In this document: positions 8,980 to 15,752 of the stretch, piece after piece
How the letters are laid out: every line of letters starts with the position of its first letter
How positions within the stretch are numbered: position 1 is the first letter of the stretch
Source: a virus
Length of the DNA: 37,661 nucleotides
IMG/VR virus record: IMGVR_UViG_3300024520_000028
Span: 1 to 37,661 of that record
Direction: 5' to 3' (one strand)
Notes under the pieces: model-generated
What the model saw: the letters and a program-made list of their open reading frames with translations, nothing else
What the model was told of the DNA's origin: nothing
Database searches by the model: none
Program-made: the position numbers and the translations under genes

Positions 8980-9351
8980 TTATACCCCACTCACTCTATA
9001 TGCTGAATCTGCAACCCAAGTAATTCTTATTGAATCAACGCTCAGGTTATTAAAATTAAGTATTTCACCATCTTTTAACGTCACTTCATCTCCAAATACA
9101 ACGCCATCATTTGAAAATGCTACTGTGAAATTACCAGCACCGTCATTAATAATATATCCACAATTAGCATTACGACCTAAAGCTGCATTAAAATCTAACG
9201 TTACGGGACTGTCACCCGTCACAAAAGAGGTATCTTCAAAAAACTCTGGCGTATCACTGACATCACCAATATTGACCCTCAACAAATTGTTGTCATTATC
9301 CCAAACGTCATTTAAGACCTTTTCAATACTAAACCTATTGTCATACCCCAA
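8980..9351 (-). CDS. Tail protein with ILNxV-type adaptor motif, 123 aa, TTG start
   Basis: The start is a TTG at 9351 with a strong GGAGG six bases upstream; no in-frame ATG is near. The N-terminus reads FSIEKVLNDVWDNDNNLLRV, which matches ILNKVFDSTNNALQASI of the exported 374-aa protein and a piece of the 51-aa peptide. The rest is a small beta domain that ends AYRVSGV. It sits between the O-antigen-polymerase-like gene and the 582-aa fibre and may join fibres to the tail. Function is inferred from position. Confidence 0.65.
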   Translation of the reverse strand: MGYDNRFSIEKVLNDVWDNDNNLLRVNIGDVSDTPEFFEDTSFVTGDSPVTLDFNAALGRNANCGYIINDGAGNFTVAFSNDGVVFGDEVTLKDGEILNFNNLSVDSIRITWVADSAYRVSGV

Positions 9352-9352
9352 G

Positions 9353-10513
9353 CTATACCTCCAGTTGAACTTCCATCAAAGCAAACATCGGCACTAAGAT
9401 AACTGCAAATCGTGCCAAATACATTGGAAAATGTGCAAAACTAACCAAAAAGAACACCAATATAAAGCCCGTTAGGGCTAAAGTGTTTGGTTCTTTCACG
9501 CACTTTCTAAACCGCATAACGATACTTCTAAAGTATCCTAATAACAACAAAAACGGTAATAGTCCAAACTCAAAAGCCATCTGAACGTAGATATTATGTG
9601 CATTATCCCACCATTTAAGGAAATTATTCTCTGGTGTATAATAACGAATATACAAATGTTTCTTATTTTTAGTGATATTCCTAAAAGAATCTAGTCCCCA
9701 CCCAGTTATTGGATGAATCTTAGCATCCATCAAGATATTCCGCCATGCTTTCGCTCTATAAAAGACTGTTTGAGACTTCATGTCTAGCTTCAAATAAGCC
9801 ATCCCTGCGATGATTAATACCGCTACTATACCAATCCATAGCTTACGAGATATTCTGTGCCAGAGGATGAATAAGAGCCCAATTATCGCAGATATGAAAC
9901 AGGTTGATGCCTTAGAAAGATAAATTGGGACAAAAAGCAATCCAGCAATCAAGTATGAATGCTTCGTTACACGCGAAGCAAAGACGGGTACAGCTAATGC
10001 CATAATCACGCCCATGAATGCTTTATGTCCCAAAAATCCTGGTGTTTGCCAATTGATGAGACCAAACCCACCGCTTTCGTTCCAAGGTTTAGCCTCGTAT
10101 ATGAAATCTAGGTTACATATCTGTAAAACCATATATATACAATTTATTGCAATTATCCACATAAAGGCTGTTATAAACGTATCAACATTTTTACGCTTAA
10201 AAGATAATTTGGTTAGATAGTACAGTACACACCCATAAAATATGTTAGAAAGGTATACTTTTCCTATGTTAAAGCCGTAATACGTGTATGAAAACACGCA
10301 AAATATCAGAAATAGAGTTAACCAGACGTTTCTTAAAAGAAACCCAAAGATGACAATCACACCCAGCATATAAGCAAAGTTATGCGCTTCTCGTGTCCAA
10401 GTCATCCCTGTTATGGTTAATAACTGAAGAAAACTTAAAACAACTATAAGCGTTCTTATGACTTGTCTTACGTCAAGCTGTTTAAACAATTCTCTGAAAT
10501 CAATAGTTTTCAT
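9353..10513 (-). CDS. O-antigen polymerase/ligase-family membrane protein (Wzy/WaaL/PglL type), 386 aa
   Basis: A polytopic inner-membrane protein with roughly ten hydrophobic segments and one large periplasmic loop (~241-315). The loop has the Wzy_C-type signature: GWGLDSFRN (~271-279), then WDNAHNIYVQMAFEFGLLP (~302-320) with the HN.Y...E.G core (His306). An earlier PGFLGHKAFMGV segment is also typical. Members polymerise O-antigen (Wzy), ligate it to lipid A (WaaL), or transfer glycans to periplasmic proteins (PglL/O-OTase); sequence reading cannot tell these apart. It lies inside the structural operon, two bases after the adaptor gene and just before the fibre genes. Receptor masking (serotype conversion) or glycosylation of exported phage proteins are the plausible roles. 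Confidence 0.8.
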   Translation of the reverse strand: MKTIDFRELFKQLDVRQVIRTLIVVLSFLQLLTITGMTWTREAHNFAYMLGVIVIFGFLLRNVWLTLFLIFCVFSYTYYGFNIGKVYLSNIFYGCVLYYLTKLSFKRKNVDTFITAFMWIIAINCIYMVLQICNLDFIYEAKPWNESGGFGLINWQTPGFLGHKAFMGVIMALAVPVFASRVTKHSYLIAGLLFVPIYLSKASTCFISAIIGLLFILWHRISRKLWIGIVAVLIIAGMAYLKLDMKSQTVFYRAKAWRNILMDAKIHPITGWGLDSFRNITKNKKHLYIRYYTPENNFLKWWDNAHNIYVQMAFEFGLLPFLLLLGYFRSIVMRFRKCVKEPNTLALTGFILVFFLVSFAHFPMYLARFAVILVPMFALMEVQLEV

Positions 10514-10514
10514 A

Positions 10515-11525
10515 TTATCCTGTACTATCTGGCACCTGTGGATTCGGTCTTAAGAACCTACGAGAACCACGTCTTGATGCACTTTGTTGTACCATTCCTA
10601 AGTTTTTAGTTGCATTGATAATTAAACTGCCCTTAAGTCGCTGTTCGTTTCTTTGTGCTAAAACTATCTTATCTGTACTAGCAATCTCCAAGGTATCTAA
10701 AAGCTCCGCCTTACACATAGCAATAATCAATGGATCATATTTATTGTCAAATGGTAAAGTGTCAAGTAGAACTACCTCTGTCAAGCTCTTAATATAATCT
10801 ATATAAACACGGATAGCAGAAGATGGTGTTTCACCAAAGTAAATACGATCATTGAATCTTGCTACATCGTTTGGTGAAGTCTGCGAAGCCGCGGTGGGAT
10901 CAGGGTTTCTTTCTCTGAACAAAGACCAAGGTAATATGTTGTAAAAAGCAACATCGTTTACTCTGTCAGAGAGTTTGATTATCTCGTTTAAATCTGTTAT
11001 CGCTGATGCTGTTCTATCCAATGCGACAGAGAAAAGTTCTGCTACAACGGTCTGTCCTGTGGTCGTTCCATCCGCTATTGTAACGGTTGACGTAGAGCCA
11101 GTAACGAGCGAAACGATCATCAGTCTAGTATTATCGTCCACAAACGCAACGGTTGAGCCTACGGCCGTATTTATCGAAGCAACTACATCTGATATTGAAG
11201 CATCCCCGGAAATATCTATATCATCCGTATCTGTACCATCGATAGATACTTTTATCTTGTCGTTCGCCGTTCCTGTAAACGTAGACTTATCACCAACTAT
11301 CAGCGCCTTAGTAATATCTCTAAACTCTTGGCCTGCTCTTAGCTGAAAACTCCCAATTGCAGTAATTTCTTGCATAATATTATAATCAAAGAACATTTGA
11401 TTTATTTCTTTGAGTTTATCATTTAATATATCAACGAATAGATTGTCTAAATCATCATCGGTAATATCATAGTCAATTCTACGAGTCGATTTTGTTCGTA
11501 TACTACTTACCGTAGTCTTAGCCAT
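10515..11525 (-). CDS. Head-tail adaptor protein (P22 gp4-like position), with inserted beta domain, 336 aa
   Basis: Position after the capsid genes and the overall pattern suit the adaptor that binds the portal in short-tailed phages: helical N-terminus (DITDDDLDNLFVDILNDKL), then residues ~170-300 with FYNILPWSLFRERNP, YFGETPSSAIRVYIDYI, LPFDNKYDPLIIAMCKAELL, matching the Tyr/Pro-rich centre and closing helices of adaptors. Residues ~82-160 look like an insertion: FTGTANDKIKVSIDG, then SISDVVASINTAV, then DDNTRLMIVSLVTGSTS, which is the order of strands and helix of the flagellin-hook IN domain. Head-tail connection is likely. The insertion may be exposed on the virion. Confidence 0.65.
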   Translation of the reverse strand: MAKTTVSSIRTKSTRRIDYDITDDDLDNLFVDILNDKLKEINQMFFDYNIMQEITAIGSFQLRAGQEFRDITKALIVGDKSTFTGTANDKIKVSIDGTDTDDIDISGDASISDVVASINTAVGSTVAFVDDNTRLMIVSLVTGSTSTVTIADGTTTGQTVVAELFSVALDRTASAITDLNEIIKLSDRVNDVAFYNILPWSLFRERNPDPTAASQTSPNDVARFNDRIYFGETPSSAIRVYIDYIKSLTEVVLLDTLPFDNKYDPLIIAMCKAELLDTLEIASTDKIVLAQRNEQRLKGSLIINATKNLGMVQQSASRRGSRRFLRPNPQVPDSTG

Positions 11526-11820
11526 TGGTTTCTCTCCTTATTTCCTCTGTCACCGCATCAATTACATCAAAATCTTTATCTGTCACGGGTTTGTATGTTA
11601 CTAAAATATAATAAGTCCCTTTGTTTTCTAAAAAACCCCATGATTCTTTAGTGCGATTGTTGCTATCAATATCAAGTTTTATCCCTCTTCTTGCAAATCC
11701 TTGCTGTAAATCTTTGGGATAACACGAAAATGGTAATTGCAATTGATCACAATAACATTTAGGCGCTAAAATGATAATAAGCAACAAAACTATCGCAATT
11801 ATACGCTTTTTGATGACCAT
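11518..11820 (-). CDS. Small exported protein, 100 aa
   Basis: Begins MVIKKRIIAIVLLLIIILAP with a cleavable-looking signal peptide ending near CYCDQ. The mature part (QLPFSCYPKDLQQGFARRGI, then DNRTKESWGFLENKGTYYILVTY) has a small alpha/beta look. It ends EEIRRETNG and overlaps the adaptor start by 8 nt. No family recognised. It is one of several predicted exported proteins in the late operon. Confidence 0.65.
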   Translation of the reverse strand: MVIKKRIIAIVLLLIIILAPKCYCDQLQLPFSCYPKDLQQGFARRGIKLDIDSNNRTKESWGFLENKGTYYILVTYKPVTDKDFDVIDAVTEEIRRETNG

Positions 11821-11948
11821 AATCCCCTCGTATACAGTTTTTTAGATTTTCTATACTGATTTACTCTAAAGTTCTTAAATACTTCAGGATGTTCCAACGT
11901 TGCCTTACTTACAAGTTTCCTGATTTGTTTTGCTCGTCTTCCACACAT
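11799..11948 (-). CDS. Small basic protein, 49 aa
   Basis: ATG 11948 has a perfect AGGAGG five bases upstream; a longer in-frame start (11996) would reach into the hairpin upstream and is rejected. The product (MCGRRAKQIRKLVSKATLEH, then a Lys/Arg/Tyr-rich half) resembles the short basic proteins often found between capsid and adaptor genes in podoviruses. It overlaps the next exported gene by 22 nt. Function unknown. Confidence 0.6.
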   Translation of the reverse strand: MCGRRAKQIRKLVSKATLEHPEVFKNFRVNQYRKSKKLYTRGLWSSKSV

Positions 11949-11967
11949 AATATCCTCCTGATTTAAA

Positions 11968-12003
11968 TGCGCTGGCTTAGTTATTGGACAACTCACCAGC
12001 GCA
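11968..12003 (-). terminator. Hairpin after the capsid genes (leaky terminator or processing site)
   Basis: TGCGCTGG (minus strand 12003-11996) pairs with CCAGCGCA (11975-11968), and an inner AGTT/AACT pair extends the stem around a GTCCAAT loop. The 3' side runs into TTTAAATC. It lies 36 nt after the putative decoration gene, where many phages keep a leaky terminator to make capsid mRNA most abundant. The T run is short, so an RNA-processing or stability hairpin is possible. Confidence 0.5.
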
Positions 12004-12038
12004 CACCCCGTGTCCTAGAGTCTTATTTCTTGTTCATG

Positions 12039-12638
12039 TTACTCAGTTCTAAGGAATACTCGTCCTCTTTGTCCTCCAACTGTTGTTTCTAACCAGAAAC
12101 CAGCGTTTCCATGTCTACCTGGTCCTACTGGATTGTATTCTGCACCAGTTCCTTTAACATCACCTGTTCCTAGTGCTGCTCCTGCTGTCGCTGCGGTTGA
12201 TGCATTCAAACGAATCTGTGCAGGGCCGTATGTCTGTAGCCATGTCCAGTTACGTTTTGCATAATCCTGCTGAGCAGTATTTCCAACCTGTCCGGCATCA
12301 CGAGTCAAAGCGGCTCGTGTAACTATACCAGCAACCGTACTATCCGAAGATGTTGTGGTTGTAGTAACAGTAACACCGTCATTAGTTGTCGCACCAGTAA
12401 ACCAAACAACTACACTATCTTTAGTCAATGTATCTCCGAGAAAGTTCTGTCCTACATATCGAACCTTTCGGAATTTCTTGACTGCAAAGTAGTCTGGCGC
12501 ACCAATACTTTTTATTTCACCAGTACCAGCACCAAGTCTGATACCTACACGGTCATCTGTCGCTGCAAATGAACTCGCTACCCCCACCAAAAGCAAGAGG
12601 GCAAGACTTATAGCTACTATCTTTTTGCTAAACTTCAT
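12039..12638 (-). CDS. Putative capsid decoration protein with signal peptide, 199 aa
   Basis: Lies 18 nt after the major capsid gene, the usual place of a decoration or head-stabilising protein, and the mature part suits that: beta-rich, about 170 aa, with VRYVGQNFLGDTLTKDSVVV, a Thr-rich turn, STVAGIVTRAAL and GFWLETTVGGQRGRVFLR. Yet it starts with a canonical Sec signal peptide (MKFSKKIVAISLALLLLVGVASSFA, ~1-25, before Ala-Thr-Asp). Either it is exported and joins the particle late, or it covers the cell surface. Role from context; export from sequence. Confidence 0.7.
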   Translation of the reverse strand: MKFSKKIVAISLALLLLVGVASSFAATDDRVGIRLGAGTGEIKSIGAPDYFAVKKFRKVRYVGQNFLGDTLTKDSVVVWFTGATTNDGVTVTTTTTSSDSTVAGIVTRAALTRDAGQVGNTAQQDYAKRNWTWLQTYGPAQIRLNASTAATAGAALGTGDVKGTGAEYNPVGPGRHGNAGFWLETTVGGQRGRVFLRTE

Positions 12639-12656
12639 CTTTTTTTGACCCCTTTC

Positions 12657-13667
12657 TTAGGTTACAGAGACATCGCTGGCAAGCCAATGTGCTCTAGGTA
12701 AATTTGTTGTTAAGTTTCCATACCATTCAAACGGAAGCATCTTGTTCATAGATTTGCCTATTCTCTCAAACTTATCTCCCCATTTGCTATTTCCATCTGC
12801 AAGTACCTTGATTATCATATGCTTAGTGTTGATACCATAAACCCTAGAAGGATTAATAGTAGAGTGATCACCAAGAATATCTTCATCAAGTTCCTCAGAC
12901 CCAATCAAAGTTCCTGCTGTTAACTGAAGCATATCAAAACCGATCTTTGCCATCGCATCGTCAGTTTTAAATCTACGCTGTGTTGCCAAGAATCCAGCAA
13001 GTCCAGCCCAGAGATTTTCGGCCATTACGATAAGATCAGGTTTCTGTTTCCTTATTCTTGCTCTAGCGTTAAGCTCGATCAACTTTGCTATACCAGCTTC
13101 AGAACCTATATCAGCTATTGCAGTAGAAAACAAAAGATTCTGCAAAGCTTTTGAACTTGATCTTTGAAGTCCACCAATAGTTCCTGTAGTTGGAGTTGTG
13201 CTGATTATTTGAGGTACAGAAACAGGTTCTGTATCTGCTGGTGTTTCGTTCCACCATGCACCATTGAAACTATTCTCAATAGTGTCTTGTGCTTGTTCTT
13301 TTTGTTCTTGAACAAAGTTCTTTATCGCAGCTCTGCCTTTATTCATCGCTACGTCCAAGTTATTGAGTATTACAGTATCAGTAAAAACTTGAATAGGAAA
13401 TCTCAACCTATTGCTAGGATCCTGAGAATTTACACTAAATTCATCGTCTTTACCTTGCCATTTGGCATTCGTATTCTCGTTTACACGAATAGGATTCCAG
13501 AACTCTAAACCACCAGGAACAACCTTTTTAGAACCCTTTGCATTTAAAAAGGCTGTCAAAAGATTTGAGTTTATAATTCCATCACCGTTTTCACCAAAAT
13601 CAGGCAAATTATGTAATAACAATGTCTCGGTAAGATTGCTTGTTGCATAACTAAAACTTGTAGCCAT
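12657..13667 (-). CDS. Major capsid protein, 336 aa
   Basis: Follows the acidic scaffold gene and precedes the putative decoration gene, as in most tailed phages. The N-terminus (MATSFSYATSNLTETLLLHN) and GLEFWNPIRVNENTNAKWQG look like the N-arm and E-loop of HK97-fold capsids that pair with a separate scaffold. A spine helix (KGRAAIKNFVQEQKEQAQDT) and a large P-domain (GIAKLIELNARARIRKQKPDL, then VMAENLWAGLAGFLATQRRF) follow. The C-terminus (LPRAHWLASDVSVT) is strand-like. No signal peptide. The 336-aa size suits a small podovirus capsid. Confidence 0.85.
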   Translation of the reverse strand: MATSFSYATSNLTETLLLHNLPDFGENGDGIINSNLLTAFLNAKGSKKVVPGGLEFWNPIRVNENTNAKWQGKDDEFSVNSQDPSNRLRFPIQVFTDTVILNNLDVAMNKGRAAIKNFVQEQKEQAQDTIENSFNGAWWNETPADTEPVSVPQIISTTPTTGTIGGLQRSSSKALQNLLFSTAIADIGSEAGIAKLIELNARARIRKQKPDLIVMAENLWAGLAGFLATQRRFKTDDAMAKIGFDMLQLTAGTLIGSEELDEDILGDHSTINPSRVYGINTKHMIIKVLADGNSKWGDKFERIGKSMNKMLPFEWYGNLTTNLPRAHWLASDVSVT

Positions 13668-13713
13668 TCAGTCTCACCTTTCCTTAATGCGAGAAAAATG
13701 GGGATGGGCTAAA

Positions 13714-14715
13714 TTAGAATTTCGCGCCTTGAGATTCCATATAATTCATCTGTGCATCTATGTCCTTATCTGAATTACCTGTAGGTTTTGGCATACCGCT
13801 ATCGCCACCAGCACCTTCTCCACCGCTTCGTAACCCCTTTTTAGCTTCATTCCGTTTTTCTCGTCTCTTACCTGTTTTGAGTCGTTCAATGGAAAGCTTA
13901 TGGTTGAGGGTCGTGAAGTATTCTTTTATATCTTCTTGTGTTGCATCGGAGTTTTCATTTAGAAACTTATGCAATGACGGCTCTATATCTGCCTTAAAGT
14001 CTAATATGCCTTCATCGGTTATAGTGTTTTTGATGCTAGCCATTAGACTTTTGCCACTTGATGAACCTTTAATTCCCGCAACATCGTCTTGTAACGGTTT
14101 TAAGACACCTGGCATAAATTCATTTAGTTTCTTTTCAATCAAAACTTCAGCTACACGAACAACATCAGCAATTTCAGTATTTACATAATTCTTGCCGTTA
14201 TCGTCCAACTGATCCATTTTAACACCCAATTTATCAAGAACATAATCAAAATTACTCTTTTGTGCACCCTCATCAGGTACATCGAACCCTTTTGCCTTTA
14301 ACTCTGCATTGATCTTCTCTTGTGTATATCCTTGAGCCTTCATTGACTGTTGGATATACTCAGGTGAAGAGATTGTTTTGTTAAATTTTTCCATCTCCTC
14401 TGTGGGGATGGCTGTCTCTTCTTTAGCTTTCAGCGCGTCTCTAGCTTCGTTCCGCTGTTTCATTATGCGTTGCCAGGCTGGATCGTCGCTGTATTTCTCA
14501 GGAATCTCGGCTTCTTCCTCTTCATCATCACTCTTTTTATCGAGGTCAGTCCCCTCGGATGATTCGGATTCGTCAGTTTCGGCTTCCTTGGTTTCTTCTG
14601 AGGTTGAGGATTCCTCTGGCGTTTCCTGCTCCTGCGATTCATACTCGTCTATCATATCATCCATAGACATGTTTTCATTCGCTTCTTGTTTATCCTCTTG
14701 TGTGTCATCTAGCAT
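13714..14715 (-). CDS. Capsid scaffold protein, 333 aa
   Basis: The first ~85 residues are extremely acidic (DE/S/T-rich: DEYESQEQETPEESSTSEET, then DLDKKSDDEEEEAEIPEKYS), the rest is Lys/Glu/Gln-rich helix, and the last ~40 residues turn basic (LKTGKRREKRNEAKKGLRSG). That charge layout, with a basic C-terminal helix that binds capsid, and its place directly before the major capsid gene are typical of separate scaffolds that guide procapsid assembly and then leave. Confidence 0.8.
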   Translation of the reverse strand: MLDDTQEDKQEANENMSMDDMIDEYESQEQETPEESSTSEETKEAETDESESSEGTDLDKKSDDEEEEAEIPEKYSDDPAWQRIMKQRNEARDALKAKEETAIPTEEMEKFNKTISSPEYIQQSMKAQGYTQEKINAELKAKGFDVPDEGAQKSNFDYVLDKLGVKMDQLDDNGKNYVNTEIADVVRVAEVLIEKKLNEFMPGVLKPLQDDVAGIKGSSSGKSLMASIKNTITDEGILDFKADIEPSLHKFLNENSDATQEDIKEYFTTLNHKLSIERLKTGKRREKRNEAKKGLRSGGEGAGGDSGMPKPTGNSDKDIDAQMNYMESQGAKF

Positions 14716-14771
14716 TGTTCCCCCTTATGTTATCCTCTTGGGTTTGGGCGAGGAAGCCCTACGTTTACTAA

Positions 14772-15014
14772 TCATTCAATATTAACCGTTTCTTTATTGT
14801 CACCAAAATTCTTCTGTATCTTAAGTTTCTTGCCTTTTTCAAATGTCAAGTTGACTTGACGGTTTACTGTACCCACAACATTATCGCCTTCAACACTACA
14901 GATACCAGTAACCTTAACACGTACCTTATCGCCCTTCATCTGGACAAACGTACTCTTATTATATCCACAACCGCTTAGCACAAAACAGATCAAAAGTATT
15001 GTTGTGTAACGCAT
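14772..15014 (-). CDS. Small lipoprotein, 80 aa
   Basis: MRYTTILLICFVLSGC is a type II signal peptide with lipobox LSGC and lipidation at Cys16. The mature part has FVQMKGDKVRVKVTGICSVEG, a small beta structure. It shows partial similarity to the lipoprotein at 34256-34471 (V.M.G....V...G..S.EG), so the two may be paralogues. Phage lipoproteins of this size can block superinfection by binding receptors, or act as outer spanins. Which applies here is not visible. Its ATG shares a base with the stop of the preceding gene. Confidence 0.65.
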   Translation of the reverse strand: MRYTTILLICFVLSGCGYNKSTFVQMKGDKVRVKVTGICSVEGDNVVGTVNRQVNLTFEKGKKLKIQKNFGDNKETVNIE

Positions 15015-15157
15015 TATTTTCCTTTCACATTACGTTTAAAATCAGATCTACCTTCTTGCATAATAGCATTTATACGCTTCTTGCGTGACTCATGTCGCTT
15101 CTTAGTCCCTGCGGGTAACTTCCCTATACGAATTTCAATAGATTTAACCCCAGCCAT
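15014..15157 (-). CDS. Small basic protein, 47 aa
   Basis: Opens with MAGVKSIEIRIGKLPAGTKK and continues with a Lys/Arg-rich helix. Both ends are coupled: its ATG overlaps the stop of the 79-aa gene (TAATG) and its TAA overlaps the lipoprotein ATG. The size and tight packing are the support; no family recognised. Possibly nucleic-acid binding. Confidence 0.55.
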   Translation of the reverse strand: MAGVKSIEIRIGKLPAGTKKRHESRKKRINAIMQEGRSDFKRNVKGK

Positions 15158-15396
15158 TATTTATCCTCAACTAGATACATAATGTCGCCCTTATGGTCAT
15201 CAACTCTTAACACATTATATTCGTTTTCAATTATGAGCTTGGCATAATCTATTGGTCTCTTCATGCCCTTAGGTAACGCTATCTTTCCCTCTCTCAAGTC
15301 AGTGTTTACTTGAACGACAACATCGGTCAGATATACCCAATATTTACTAAATTCTTTCGTCTCTTTTTTCGCATTCTTTTTCGCGTGTTCTACCAT
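15157..15396 (-). CDS. Hypothetical protein, 79 aa
   Basis: Starts MVEHAKKNAKKETKEFSKYW and ends with a strand-rich part (YNVLRVDDHKGDIMYLVEDK). It belongs to the four-gene group between portal and scaffold and overlaps its neighbours by 1-2 nt. No family recognised. Confidence 0.6.
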   Translation of the reverse strand: MVEHAKKNAKKETKEFSKYWVYLTDVVVQVNTDLREGKIALPKGMKRPIDYAKLIIENEYNVLRVDDHKGDIMYLVEDK

Positions 15397-15752
15397 TACT
15401 TTCCTCCCATTGTTACGCTGAATCGTTTCTTGTTATCGTATTTTTTTATTTTCTCAACCTTACGCTTAATACCTTCTTTAACCTTAGCCTTTATGTTTGG
15501 TGAATTTAAAGGGTCTCGATATCCTTCCTTCTCCCAGGTCTTCCAGTTATCTACCTCAACACCTTTATCTGTCACCCAGCCTTTACCAATACCAAACCCA
15601 TCACGACCACCTGTTATTCCTGGTGTATTAAATACTCTCGAGAGTTCACATCCACATACCTTACAGTATTCAGAAGTATCACTCTCTGCCATAGGTTTAC
15701 ACTTCTCATAGTCAAGTTTACACTTCTCGCATTTATACTCATATATCGGCAT
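15396..15752 (-). CDS. FmdB-like zinc-ribbon protein, 118 aa
   Basis: The N-terminus MPIYEYKCEKCKLDYEKCKP with a second pair CKVCGC (about residues 31-36) is the FmdB/CxxC zinc-ribbon signature. The rest is a basic helical tail. Such genes are frequent beside portal and scaffold genes in phages; their role is unclear, perhaps regulatory or nucleic-acid binding. It shares its first base with the portal stop. Confidence 0.75.
   Translation of the reverse strand: MPIYEYKCEKCKLDYEKCKPMAESDTSEYCKVCGCELSRVFNTPGITGGRDGFGIGKGWVTDKGVEVDNWKTWEKEGYRDPLNSPNIKAKVKEGIKRKVEKIKKYDNKKRFSVTMGGK

Noticed and set aside
14716-14771. Terminator between lipoprotein and scaffold genes
   Set aside because: Only a 4-bp GGGC/GCCC stem with no T-run.
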